DNA of 64,000 nucleotides from Gavia stellata (lineage: Eukaryota > Chordata > Aves > Gaviiformes > Gaviidae), in assembly GCF_030936135.1 (NCBI RefSeq), contig NC_082595.1:12748430-12812429 (forward strand), written 5' to 3'. The stretch's first letter is position 1. Every line of letters begins with the position of its first letter. The notes under the pieces were generated by a model. That model had not been told where the DNA came from, made no database searches, and was given only the letters and a program-made list of their open reading frames with translations. The position numbers were made by a program, and so were the translations under genes. This document shows, one piece after another, positions 37,301 through 49,860 of this stretch.

Positions 37301-40300
37301 TTCTGGGGATGGTTACCACAGTTCAGCCACAGAAATTATCCATGTGGCACCTTTCTGAACTGTAACAGAACATCAAAGGAAGGACAGGGGGTTTTATTAG
37401 TAAGCGTGTGAGAGATTAAAAATACTAAAGTTGCTGAATTTCATGAGGTAGTTCTCACCTCTTCTAAGCAGTGGCTTAAGCTGATCTGAATAGTCGGTTA
37501 TGTACAAAATCTACAGCCTAAGGACTTCTAGATAAGCCCATTCAATTTTCAAAATATGTTTTTAGAATAATGTAAAGTCTTCATACTGGTAATTACAGGG
37601 CCATGTGAGTCAAAACTCACTTGTATACAGCATTTATGTCACAATTTCTCTTGACAAAAAAAATAAATTGTGTTATCATGTTATACAGAATTTCTTTATT
37701 TCGATGAGGAACCTTGGTTAATTGGCTTCAAACTTTTAAATGTATCAGAAACTAGTGGGCAGATTTTTAAAAGCCTTCTTGCCGAAGGTGGACAGTATTG
37801 CCGGAGTATGCAATCCCAGACACTCCTGTGTGATTTCTGTGGTCAGACTTTCAAATAAGCCACTTAGCTACTTCGGTTTTGAAAACTTAACTCATTTTAA
37901 ATGAAAGAACTACAAATAAAAGAAAAGAAAATATAAACAAATAAAGGGAAATAAAGTCAGATGACAACTGGGCATGTTAGGTCAAATCCTATGGCATGTG
38001 TAAGTAGTTGTAACTAAACTGGATCACTCACTTAAAAGCAACCGTAGCTCACACCTTTTTTCCAGATATAACAGGCTTTTTAGTCATGATGCGGCATATG
38101 CAATAAAGAAAGGAGTGGCTCCTAAAAGAGAACAAGGCCAGCTCAGCAGGTGACCAGCTGTGGGCAGAAAGGAACACATTGGTATCTGTTTTCCATGTGT
38201 TCGCCGTTAAATTGCTATCAGTTCCCGTGTAGTGAGAGCACACGGGTTAAGTCACACGTAAAATGAACCAGTCTGTATCGGCATTCATATGCGACAGACT
38301 TTTGCAAGAAGATGGTAAGAAACTGTTTAGCCACGACTTTTACAGTTCTCCCTCTTTTTTGTTGCTATTCCATGGAGTACTATAAGCAGTGCTGAAGAAA
38401 CTCACCCTACCATTGATAGTGGTCCTTTTGGTTTTAAAAGCAGCCTTCACTACCCTGTGAAGTGCTTGGCTGCACTGTACCTTAAAAGTATTTAGGGCCT
38501 TATCCTTCAGACACTTGGTATACAATATGCAATCGTTCAGAAGAGTAAAATTATGTGTATATAATACACACATGTTCTTGAAGACAAAGGCACTATGAAG
38601 GAAAAATTGCATGTCATACGCCTTGTTCCTCTGCAAGTTGAACTCTTTCAGTGAGATAAAAATTGTTGTTGACTCCCACACCATGAAGATGTGAACAAAG
38701 ATATGACTGATGTCGTTAATGCTGTGGTAGCATTGCATCTATATCCCCGTCTATTGGGGATATCTAAGCAATTTGCTGCCTTACAAAAAGATCACCCAGA
38801 GCATCCACCCTTTGAAATAACCTTGCAAAGCTTAAGTAAGGCTTTTTAACTGGAAGAACCTGTAAGAGCAACTTCTGACATATCTGAATCTAAGTAGGAA
38901 TCAACAGCATCTCAATCTGTATCTGCGTTCTTTTTGTTCAAACAAGTAATTCTTTGGCTCAGCTACAATCAGAAATACAGGTGCAGTTTTCCATTAAGCT
39001 AATGGAAACTATGAAAATACTTTCCAAGGAATTAATCTGGCTACTAAGATATAATATATCACATTCCAATTAACTCTAAGGTAAAAGATGATGGTTTCAT
39101 AATGACAAGGCTGGGATTTCACTGTAGGGCCCCTCTAGCAGAACAGGAGCTGAAAACTTTTTGTTGAATATCCTGTCTGTTTTAAAAGAAGGGAGAAGCT
39201 AGCAAATACAAGAAACATTTGCTTCTTTTTTTATACGTCAGTCTTATTTATGAGAGAAATCCTACCAGAGCGGTCTTGACTCTGTTCTCTAGGGAACAGA
39301 AGAGAGGGGGAACAATGATACTTTAAGTCAGCAGAGTTGCATCGATGTAACCCTAAGGTGAGGTCACAAAGAAGATGAAAAAGGGGTTGTTCTTGCTAGT
39401 AAGGCTTATACCCCATGGCCTGGTTTCTGCAACTGTTTTGCAATGTTTAGTGTGCTTACACACGTTTTATCTAAAGGAAATGTAAACATCTGTTACATTC
39501 ATACACTGGGGCGCTTATATGATGCATTTGCAAGGGCTTAATGCTCAGTCTGATCATCTCCTGTGTTCCTCACATAGAGAATGTGAGGTGCAAAGAGGAA
39601 CCGGGGTAAGGCTGCTCCCACATTCAAGATTTTACAAGAGCAGAACCGTAACAGGCACTGGATCTGCTCCAGCAGAAGGACCTGTACGAATACACACGGA
39701 GTACATACACGATTGTGCTTTTCCCAAAGGAAAAGAGAAGGGAATTGCATTCTTTTCTTTTAGGATTTTATTTTTCTGTGTTTCCACAGTCCCAAGGCCT
39801 AATACGATTTCCCCAGCGTTTGAACTTGTCTATGTGAGTAAGGAGTCCCGTGGCTCCTAAAAGGGGGGAATAAAAGCTCCGGGATCCTGCAGAGGAGGAG
39901 CACTCCGATGGCACCTGCTCCGCTGCCAGCCTGCCCGAGCCCCGAGCCCCGAGCCCCGAGCCTGCCTGCCGGCCGCGGGCTGCCGGTAGCACGGCTGCTC
40001 CCCGCGCCCCCGGGGCGGCGGCCCTGCCCGCCGCAGGGCTCCGCTCCCGCCCGCCCCCTGCACGCGGAGCCACCGGGCGCCGGCAGATCCCGGTGGGAGC
40101 CGGGGCTGCAGAGCAGCGCCCGCTCCCCCGAGACACCCCCACTCCCCCCCCCCCCCCACCCCCCCGCTCCCCGATTCAGGGCCGGGGTTCCAAGGCGCGC
40201 AGGCGATCTCCGCTGGCGGCGGCTGCAGCTATGGACCGACCGTCAGGACGGGGGGCAGGACACACTGGACGGGACACACGGGGAGCGGACAGCGGGAAAA

Positions 40301-40972
40301 TAAAGGATCCTCCTACCCTGAGGGCTCCCTCACTGACTCTGCTGTGTACCTGCTCTGCTCCTCCACGCTGCGGTTCTCCGGCGCCCGCCACTCGGGCAGG
40401 GTGCTGGCGCACAGCACCACCATGGACACGATGACGAAGAGGATGGAGACGGTGGCCAGGACCTGGGCGGCCACGGAAGACGTGGGCTCCTCGAAAGTCC
40501 TCCTCATCCTCTCCAGCCACTTCCCGCCCTCGGCTCCCGGCGGCCGCCGGCCCTTGCCCTCGGGGCCGCCGCCCGCCTCCCCCGGCGGCTCCTCCGCCGC
40601 GTAGTAGGTGCACGTCTCGGACATGCGGTCGTCGAGGCGGCGCTGGCAGCAGTAGTCGAGGTGGGAGCCCTCCAGCCCCCAGTAGATCATCTCGTTGTAG
40701 AAGGAGAGCTCGCACATGTGCGGCACGAAGCGCAGGTGGCCGTGCCGTACGTACAGCATGATGAAGCCGAAGGCCTCCGAGTGCCGGTCGAAGAAGTACT
40801 CGTTCCGCTCCCGGTCGTAGTCGTCGCACACCTCCAGCACGTCCTGCTCCGAGAGGCAGCCGTGCAGGCGGCTCACCCGCCGCAGCGGGAAATCCTTCAG
40901 CACCTCCCGGGAGAAGGAGTACCGGGTGCCCCCGACGTTCAACACCACCGAGGGGCCGCGGCCAAAGTTCAT
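30738..40972 (-). CDS. KCNG3: KCNG3 (Kv6.3), modulatory voltage-gated potassium channel subunit; two coding exons, complete
   Basis: The CDS joins 40972-40317 and 31383-30738 on the minus strand, giving 433 residues; the human protein is about 436. The split codon GG|G encodes Gly219. Residues 8-115 form the T1/BTB tetramerisation domain (VVLNVGGTRYSFSREVL). S1 is at about 167-190, S2 220-240, S3 250-270, S4 280-303 with arginines 280, 286, 289, 292 and 301 and Lys298, S5 318-340, the selectivity filter TVGYGD is 370-375, and S6 is about 383-409. S6 carries LPITF at 400-404 instead of the Pro-X-Pro of conducting Kv channels, as in silent Kv6 subunits, which work only in heteromers with Kv2 channels at the plasma membrane. 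COX7A2L and MTA3 flank it as in human. Identification is secure. Confidence 0.97.
39934..39961. repeat. Short tandem repeat, CCCGAGC x 4
   Basis: Four perfect head-to-tail copies of a 7-bp GC-rich unit inside the KCNG3 CpG island, within intron 1. Such arrays are length-variable. Confidence 0.9.
40144..40172. repeat. Poly-C tract (poly-G on the KCNG3 sense strand)
   Basis: C14, A, C7 then GCTCCCC on the plus strand. On the transcribed KCNG3 strand this gives at least four G-runs within about 30 nt, some 145-175 nt inside intron 1. Confidence 0.85.
40317..40972 (-). CDS. KCNG3: KCNG3 coding exon 1
   Basis: The exon runs from ATG at 40972-40970 (context AAGCCATGA) to CCCTCAGG at 40317, followed by the donor GTAGGA. 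It encodes T1, the T1-S1 linker and S1 up to REPSG. The linker at about residues 127-150 is rich in Gly, Pro and Glu and is the least conserved part relative to the human protein as I recall it. If unspliced, the frame meets TAG inside the donor itself. Confidence 0.96.
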
Positions 40973-43900
40973 GGCTTGGGCGGGACGGAGGAGGGGAAGG
41001 GCAGGCAGGGCCGCCGGCTGCCCCGGCTCCGGCTGCGCTCGCACCGCTGGCGGCTCCCGCTTGGCGACGGGGCGGGCGGGGAGGGAGGGAAGGCGGGCGA
41101 GGCGCCCCAGCGGCCGCGCAGGAGACGGGGCGCGGCGCAGGCTGCGCGCCCCCCGCGGCGATGCCGCTGGCAGGTGCGGCCGCGGCCTCAGCGCCGGCGG
41201 GCGGGCGCCTCCGCGGGGCCCCGCCGGGGCGGGGGCGCGGCCGCGGGCATGGCGGGGCCGGAGAGCTCCGCGCCCGGCGCCGCTCCGCCGGTGCCGGCTC
41301 GCAGGCGAGCGGGAGGCGGCGCGGCGGCGGCGGCGGGTTGGGGACACGCCTCCTCCCCCGCCCGCGCACATGGCGGGGCGCAGCGCAGCGCAGCGCGGAG
41401 GGCTGCCGCGGGGCTCCCGGCGCCCCCGCCCGCAGCCCGGCCCCGTCCCTTCGGGGACCCCTCCGCGCAGAGGGCTTCGGCTGCAGCGGGGGAGAGCGCG
41501 CCCTCGCCAGCCCCGCTGCCCGCCCCGCGAACTGGCACTTGGGCGAAGTTGTCTACCAAACCCAAGTAACACTTCGCGGGCGTTTTTTCCCCCCAAAAAG
41601 CGGAAAGTGAAGCGTTTGAGCGCCAGACCACTCGCTCCTTGTTCCAGGCTGCCGGCCGCCAGCGCCTGTCGCTCCCGTCTCGTTTGTTTTCCGCGGCCCT
41701 TCCCGCCGGGGCGGCGAGCAGCTCCCGGCCCCCGGCACGGCTGGGCAGCGGCTGGGCTTTCCTGCGAAACGGGGGTTTCTGTAGGAAGAACGGCCCCCAC
41801 ACCCCCCCGTGCGCATCTGGATGAGGAGACACTTCCCTTTTCCCTCCTCACATAGTGTATGGACGCCAGGAAGAGTCAGGTGCCTTCGGTAGAGCCTTTT
41901 TCCCTGCTTCTACCCACTTCTGGTTCCTGTCTGCACTCCTGCAGCTTCCTACGTTCTTGTGTCCTACACCCATCTACAACACCAAAACATGCATCAGCTG
42001 GCACGACCCTGACTGCTCTCTAAAGCCTTTATTCCATTTGATTGCATTATGTACAAGGAGTTCTTAATTTCCACTACTGATTTTTCTAATTCTTTTTTTT
42101 TTACTCTGACAATTCTCCAGGCTGAGATACTTTCTAGGCTTATTTACATCTGGGGTAAAATCACCCAAGATACAGCTCTCCCTTTCAGTGAGATGCTTCC
42201 AGTTGCAAATGTGCCTCCAGTTGTCAGGAGAGAGGGCTGGTGAGTATATCGGTTCAAAACTAACGCCACAGAATTGTTGCTCAAGTGCTGTGTCTGTAAA
42301 AGGACATCCAGGTTAAACCGGTATTTTACCATCCCCGTTCTTTCTCTCTCTAGATATATGTACTTGTCGTTATGGGTTGGGGTTGGTGGGGGTTTTTTTG
42401 TTCTTGTTGCTGTCGTGTTACTTTTGCCTTTTGTAAGGCACATTTAGGTGTATCTAAATAAATGGACAGTCATCTAATTGTTTAGTAAAAGTTGTTGTTT
42501 TAAAGGAGAATGCGATTAAACGCTACTATTTTTAACCCTATTTGTCATCTTCTAAAAAATACTTCGAGAGAGATTCGAAGAAATCTCCACGCTACCACTG
42601 AGAGAATTCCACAAGCTCTGCTGGGGTTGTTCTACAGAATATCCACTAGAGGTCACAATTAGTCATTTTTCTCTGCTCATTTACTGAGATGACAAGAAAC
42701 CCACCCGAACTCCAGTTACAAAATGTAGTTAAGTATACACGCCAGCGTGATGTTCCACAGTAAGGTCATTTTTGATCTCCCTTTAGTCATGCTGGTGCCT
42801 GTTTTCACATAGCTGGAAAGGTTTTTGCTTCTCGCAGCTGCATTCAGTTAATGTATCTTGGCTGCCTTCTAATTTTACAAGCAACAAACACAAATTTAAG
42901 CCTCTTCACCTTTCTTTGATGTGTATGCTTCTGTATTTCATTCTTTCAGGAACAATTACTAGAGTATCTGTTGAAAAAAATTAAATCGCAAAGGCTGACT
43001 AGAACTCTGACAGTGATAATGAGTTATCCAGGTGCTTCTGGCTTTGCTTCCTGCTCCATATGTTTTAACCCCCTTCATTCCTCGTAGGGGGCTTGCAGAG
43101 GAAGAGAGGAGAGTACAAATAACACGGCCTGAAGACATGAGTTTGCTAACTGTATAGACATACTGGTTGGAGTGTATGTTCTAGAAATCATTTCAAGATG
43201 AACAAAGCTTTATGTGCTGCGTTGTGAAGCTGTATGCCAGAACAGGTAAAGTGCTGGGCTGACAAGGCTTTATCTTTAAAGTGCATCACTTGATGAAGCA
43301 TTGTCAGTTGATTTGATGCCTATTTCTGGTTTTCAGTGTCTTTTAAATATAGAATACAGTGATTTCCTCCTTCAGAATAACATTGTCAAACATTCCATGT
43401 AAGCAAAGCTAACCTGATGACAGCAATGTTTTCTTTTCCTCTGTAGTATGGCATGTTCAAGTTTAGTTATTTTAGTTATAATTACTGACTTTCGATTGAG
43501 GAGATTTGTTCTAGCAAGCTGCCGTCAATAGCTGTAAACAACACCTTCTCACACCAGGAGCAGCAATTTACTGGGAACAAACCCTCAGATTTTAGACAGG
43601 ATTTGTAATTTTCCAGTAAATGTTCTGATTTTTGGCATTTTGAGAGCGGTCACCCCATTGTAGTTGTGAAATAGCTGGTTTATAGTACGTTTGCGGTAAT
43701 TCAGATCGTTTCATGGGAATTACTCAGAATTTACAAGTGTCAGTTCAGTGGTTGTTGTGGTATATCTGTCTTATTTTCCAGGAAACTTCAGTGAGTGTAA
43801 CCTTCTTTTTTTTGTTGTTCAATTTCGTGACTGAAAGCCTTAAATTTGAAAAAAGGATGGAGAGCCTGAAAAGAGGCAAAACACTTAAGACTTTGTATGA

Positions 43901-43990
43901 CTGTAAGCAAAACACTAAGTAATATATCAAGAAAGAGACCTTTTTAAAGGCTATTGTGGGAAAAAAGTATGTTTGAAAGTTCCAGCTGTC

Positions 43991-44040
43991 CTGATTTGAA
44001 AGATGGTACCTTTTGAAAGGTACTGATTTGAAAGATGGTA
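43991..44040. repeat. Direct repeat, 18 bp, two copies
   Basis: CTGATTTGAAAGATGGTA occurs at 43991-44008 and 44023-44040, separated by 14 bp; the two copies are identical. Confidence 0.9.
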
Positions 44041-47000
44041 GAAAACAAGTGAGCCAATAAACCCATTTAAATAGATCAACATAGGAATTAGTAAAGACTA
44101 TTCAACTTATCTGTTAAATGGTAAAGTACGAGGTGTAAAGTGAATCTTTAGAGGACTGAGCTGGCTAATAATCTAAAATATAATAAAGACCTCTTTCAAG
44201 TAGTTGAGTTTGGGTGGTTGGAGGGTTTGGTTTGGGTTTTTATGATCTGGAGATACACACTGGGGTGTTGAATCAAAGCAAGTACTCTTTTCCTGGTGTT
44301 ACAGTTGTTATCATTTGCTGCCCAGGAGGAACTTCACAATTAATAGTCATTATGTAAAAATAGCTTTCTTTGTGTCAACATTTATTTTCATGGCTTGCAC
44401 TGTGCTATTGCACCCCAGGGGTATTTAATGAAGTTGAAATGTTTTCTACAGTTTCCAGATCTTTCTGGCCTCGTGCTGAGACCATTGCTCTGTGTTTTGA
44501 ATGTAGCTCTATTAGAAAAGAGATTCTTTACTTCCATTTTGTATGTGGACAAACTGGTGTATTTTGACGACAGGCATTTTTCGTAACTCGGGATGAGATT
44601 CTGTTCCTACTGAGGTAGCTACTGAGTGCTGTTGACATCAGTGCAGGCAAAACTGGCTTTTGGTGGGGTGTCTTCTGTCAGGAATCTCCGTTAGTTTTAT
44701 GACCACAACATGTAGGAACTCCAGCTGTGGAGCAGGTTGCCATGATGATAGACTTGTACACACAGAACAAAAAGATCTTCCTGCCCAGGGAGTATACAGT
44801 ATGTAACATGTAAAATTGTGGGGAGAAAAGAACTCAATGCTTTTTGGCATTAAACATACTGTGTTTGGCCATGTTCTGTTACAGAACAGCCATATCTATC
44901 TTAATTACTTGAAGAGGCAATACATAAAGAATAGAACAAATGCTTCAACGCAGATGGACTATGGTTTGCATTTATCTTTAGTTTAGGTCTTGGGGAAAAA
45001 CTGTTTCCAATAGATGTTTTTTCTTTAATCAAACTTCTCTGCAACAAAGCCCCTCTCTACTTCAATGTGATTTGTGGGCTATGTAGAAAACCTTTCAGGA
45101 GATGAGCCTGTTACCACATATAATTACCAAACAAACAGTCTAATGACAGATGCAGTTTGGATTGTCAGTGGCACCTGACATAAGAGTACAAGTTCCCTTG
45201 TCACGGAGGCACTTACAAAAATCTGAATAATTTTGAATATGAATGTTTCTAAAAGTGGATGAATGACATTTAGGAGGGAGTTGGGTATTCACATATATAT
45301 ACATGTGCACAGAATACAATCTGTAGTTGACATTTATAATTAGACTAACTGATTTCATGAAACATGCAAACAATTTGGGAAATTTGGCTGTGAACAATTA
45401 AGATTTGATACTGGAGACTTGATGTATTTGTAGGTCAGGCTGCAAGCTTTTCTTAATGTGAGAGACAACTGCCTTCTCTGTTGTCCTTCACCTCTATCTT
45501 GAGAAAACCCCAGCAAAACATCTTGTGCCTGATGCTGTGCTAATTACTGAAATCTATTAAATTTCAATGAGCATCGAATCAAACGAAGCCCACTTGGACA
45601 GGGATGGGTACTAGGTGGGGTAAACCAGTTTGTTACATCCGAACTCCAGGCAGGCAGATACAAAGCACGGAGAGAAGGACATTGCTTGCCCAAGGAAGGT
45701 GATTAGGAGACTTGCTAATGGGGAATTCAAAGGCACAGGAGAGCAGAACACAGGAATGTGTTTTCACACCAGTGAGATGGTTTTCTAAATGCCTACCAAG
45801 GGGAAGGGACACTGTCTGCAGAGAAGACTGAGAGAAATGCTGGGATTTGGAGAAGCCATGTGTGTGGGTGAATCCAAAGTATGCGCTCAGACGAGGAGGA
45901 AAACTGGGCCAGATAAATGCATATAAACATTATTTTGTCATGATCTTACCTTTTTTTTTTTTTGCATTAGCTAACATAAAGAGTTACTGTTGTACTTCTT
46001 TTGTAGGTGTGGGGTTTTTTTTCCTTGCATCCTCAGCAAAGGCTATGAGCTCAGTTCCCTTGCCTAAACATACATGACGTTAGTGCCACTTGAGATGCCC
46101 TCCATTTTCCCTGTTCTCCACATGCTGCTCCAGTAGTGCACAAGCCTTCTGCGTCCTGCCCACCGGCCCGCATGGATGTCCTTCCTGGATGCCATACAGG
46201 TGACGCTTCATGCCTGTGTTTAGGTAACTGAACTGAGCCATAGGCATCTGTTACGCCTCATTGAAGAACAGGACCAGAAACTTAGAAGTTGTGTTGGTTG
46301 GGACTCAGGGCTGTTGCCCTTATGATTCACCCGTGGTCTTTGGGAAGGGAATTCAGACAGCTGGGACTTCGAAATCCCACTGCTGGGAACTTCTGCAGAG
46401 CCAGTGAGGGCAGCACATGTAGCCCTGCCTGGTCATTTACAGGAGGTGATAAGCCTGGAGGTCTAATTAAGTGAGACTTAATCACAGTGAGTTAGTGTCC
46501 CGCAAGTAGTGTTTTACTGGATTTGTGGAGAAAATATTATAAAGAGAAATTTCTGGAATTATCAGTTAATTTCTTTCATTCCTTAGTGAGAAATAGCATA
46601 CTTTTCCATTTTATGTATCTAAGCTCTCGGGAAGAAGAGGAGAGTTAGAAGCTGTGTCTTGCTATTGCACTGCTCTAAGCGTCACACTTCAGAGGAAATT
46701 AAGGCATTTTTGAAAACCCTTTCACTTGTTTCGTGATGAATAGGGGAAATATTTCCTTCTTAAATATTGCTCTTCTCAAATGCTGCTTTGTTAATTACCG
46801 ACCACTCGATTGTACTAAACTGCAATAAATGATGCAGAATCAGGTCTTATATAATGCTTAAGCATACAAAATTCAGTCACTTTGACCCCTTACGTACAGA
46901 TTTTTATTTCTGAAAAGAATTATTCATCTTTTCAGTCTAATCCTGCATGTTCTTCCGGAAGTCCCAGAAACTCTTCCTGTTGACTATACTGGTTTATAAA

Positions 47001-49754
47001 AATGATTGAGCTTGCTAACTTAAATAAACATTTGCATAACTATTTAAAAATTAAAGATGGTGCTCAGGTTCTTAAACTACTAAATCTGAAGTCAAATACT
47101 CATCCAGTTAAAATTAATAAACCAGTAGTGTCTTGTGTTCTGTTCACAAAGAAATCCTTTGATTCTGGGTGAAAATGAGGTCAGACCTCTCTGTAAAAAT
47201 CCTCTTTTCCTGAGCCTCTCGCAGCACTGGAGAGTGCGGTGTGCTCATATCCTTCCTCAGGACATAGGCAGACCTGGTTCTGCAGTGCAACAAGGTGTTA
47301 AAACCTTTGCATTATTGGAGTTTAAGGAACAACTGGAGCATAGCTCCATCACTGTTACACGGAAGCCAACGAAGCTGTTCCAGCCCGAGTTTACCATGTA
47401 GGATGTTAAATGGCAGCTTGCCTTTTGTGGCTGTGCACAAATAAGCTAAATATCTCTTCGTACTTTCTGTAACTTATCTGCACTATATTGCAGAGGACTC
47501 TGGCTTCTAGCAAAAAGGTTATATTAAACTGGGTTGCATGTAAGCAATTGTATACAGGTCTCCCCAGGTGCCTACATAATTGCTGTCAACATCTAAGCAA
47601 ATTATATTGATGTTCCCTGAGTCCACTGCTGCCCCACTGGCGCAAGTTGGTATCCGCTTCCAGGAGCGGTAACTTCTCACCCCTTGCATCAAATGATTCC
47701 TTCCTAAATCACACAAGAGACTGGATTATGTCCCGGAATTGGGAATTGAAGTGATCACACTATTATCTCCATTACACAGCTAAAAATGTCTCTAATAGCC
47801 AGAATGAGTCTGCCTTTCTCTGCCTTCATTTTATGAAGGTATAATATTCCTCATGACGGTATTTTTAAATTATGACTGCACGATGTAATCACTGATGGAC
47901 TGGATCAGGTACAAATACTTGCAACAAAATCCACCAGAATGATCCAGTAGATTGATCACCTCTTAGCAAAATATCTGAGAATCTGGTTCTTGAGATTAAA
48001 TAACTATGTGAGAAAATATTTCTTTTTTCACACTGTAAAAATATACATTTGTGTACAGTTTTTATGCTGTGTTGTTCTCCAGTATGTTACTATAGCTTCA
48101 TTTTGTGCACTTACTGACTTCATGATTTTTTTTAACACTTTTTTTTCCCCCTATTTCAACACACTTTTGTTTCTCTGCTGGCAAGTGCAGATCCTACTTA
48201 CGTGCAGACTTGCCCCCACATTTTAAGTCAAGTGTCACTAAAGTCACAGTTCCTGAGTCACTTCTTGGAAAGCTGCAATGTGTTCACTAATTGTTCTTTT
48301 CCTACTAATTACAGGAGGGGAAGGTGAACTCCCCACACTCCCTTCGGGGAGGGAGGACTGGGATTCAGAGGAGGAGTGGTTTGCCAGTGGTATTCCTCTA
48401 TAATGTGTGTTAAAGCCATAATGAAATTGTAGTTGAGAAAGGATGTGTTCCTTTGCCACCACGGGGTGTGTTAGAGGGTGCTGCTGGTGGACTTTGCAGA
48501 GCTCGGAAACAGTCGCGTCATGCTGAAATGCAAACGGCAAGAGGGCCACCTGCGTTGCTGTAATGGCCACTACTTCTCTGACTCAGCTACTGATGTACCC
48601 GCAGGATGTAAAGTTAATCAACTGACGTTAGGAATTTAGACATCCCCTAATTTCCCCGCTTCCCATTGCGATACGCTGTGGAACCAAACTGCTGAGGCTG
48701 GAGTGACTGTGGCACAACTTTGCCATCAAGTTAGGACTGACTCTAGCCTGGATATAGCAGAAAACCAAAATGTCACAATCTTCGTGACAAACCAGATCTT
48801 TCCTGGAAATTATGGCTAAGAAACAAATTATTAATGCTGTCTGCAGAGTTATGCAAATTTATTCTGATAAAGATCTTTGGTAAATTTTCAGTACGACTGG
48901 GTTTTTGCATGTTCAGCTGCCCAGGCAGGTTTATAAATGTGCCTTTTAATGGCAAGGGACAGAATAAAATACATCGCTCATTTCAGATTCTAAATTCAGG
49001 TTTTCCTTTGATCCACAGAAGGTGGTTTTTTGTTGTTTTTTTTTTCTTTTTTTAACTATTGCACAAACAAGGCAGGAGACATCAGTAATCTTAAAATTGT
49101 AGTCACAAGAAATTTGAACGTGTCTTTTTAGAAAAGTTTAACGAGACACACTGCATTGTGTTGCACTTCAATGAATATGATATTGCCCGGGTTCTCAAGG
49201 GTGGGAAATTATAGTAAAAACACAGAAGCGTGTTTCAGAAGGCTCCTACCCTTAGCAGAAAGTCTCTGCCCATGAACTGCGGCATTCTGGTATGCTGCAG
49301 AGGCTGGAGGAACTTCTTCCTGTTTGGGGGTTTGGACTTTTTTTTATTATTATTTTTATTTTGTGTTGTGGTCTTATGCTGAAGACTGCAAAACATGACC
49401 TTAAGATCATGTTGCTTCCTTAATTTTCTGAAGAGTATTGTTAACGGATCACGAACACATTTTTCCCTCAGCAGGTTTAAATGTGACGCTCTTTCTTCTC
49501 TCTTTTTTAGAAATTTCATCTGTTTAAACATTTGTACTGGCAAACAGACTTCAAACTGGGAACAGACATCTCATGTTTGCAGTGCCTTGTTTGTTTGCTT
49601 TCCTCCTATAGTTACATCTTTAATTCTGAGATCTGTCTTTAATGCACCAATTTATATCACTGGTTTTCTGTGTCTGCTACCTAACACTTCTTGTAATTCA
49701 TATATTAAAAATTATTTCTTCTTCAAAAGAGAAGAAGAATGGTGAAAAGAAGCA

Positions 49755-49860
49755 TTAAAAAAAACAAAACCAAAAAAAAAAAAACCCACAACAAACACAA
49801 AACCAAAAAAGCCCCAAACCAACCAACCAACCAACCAAACAAAAACCCCTCCAACCCCCA
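49755..49860. repeat. A/C-rich low-complexity tract with a (CCAA)n core
   Basis: About 105 bp contain almost only A and C, with an uninterrupted run of AACC-type tetranucleotides at about 49817-49838. It is flanked by poly-A stretches. Confidence 0.85.

Larger units (their letters stand above)
31384..40316 (-). other. KCNG3 intron 1
   Basis: This 8.9-kb intron has GT at 40316-40315 and AG at 31385-31384. Its first 430 bp after the donor are GC-rich and belong to the CpG island, including C-runs at 40144-40165 and a 7-bp tandem repeat at 39934-39961. The rest is AT-rich with no recognised exon or mobile element. T- and TG-rich low-complexity sequence is at about 31730-31785. Confidence 0.88.
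39890..41830. promoter_or_regulatory. CpG-island promoter and 5' region of KCNG3
   Basis: Very high GC and CpG density spans the first exon and about 850 bp upstream of the start codon. GC boxes are frequent and no TATA box is evident. The KCNG3 5' UTR and start site should lie between about 41.0 and 41.8 kb. Long ORFs on both strands of this stretch are composition artefacts apart from the KCNG3 exon itself. Confidence 0.8.

Noticed and set aside
38340-38738. 132-codon minus-strand ORF in KCNG3 intron 1
   Set aside because: It has an ATG but no domain, no flanking splice logic and no match to KCNG3.
40926-41855. ORFs of about 300 codons on the plus strand opposite KCNG3 exon 1 and its upstream region
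   Set aside because: GC-rich shadow frames with no recognisable domain.
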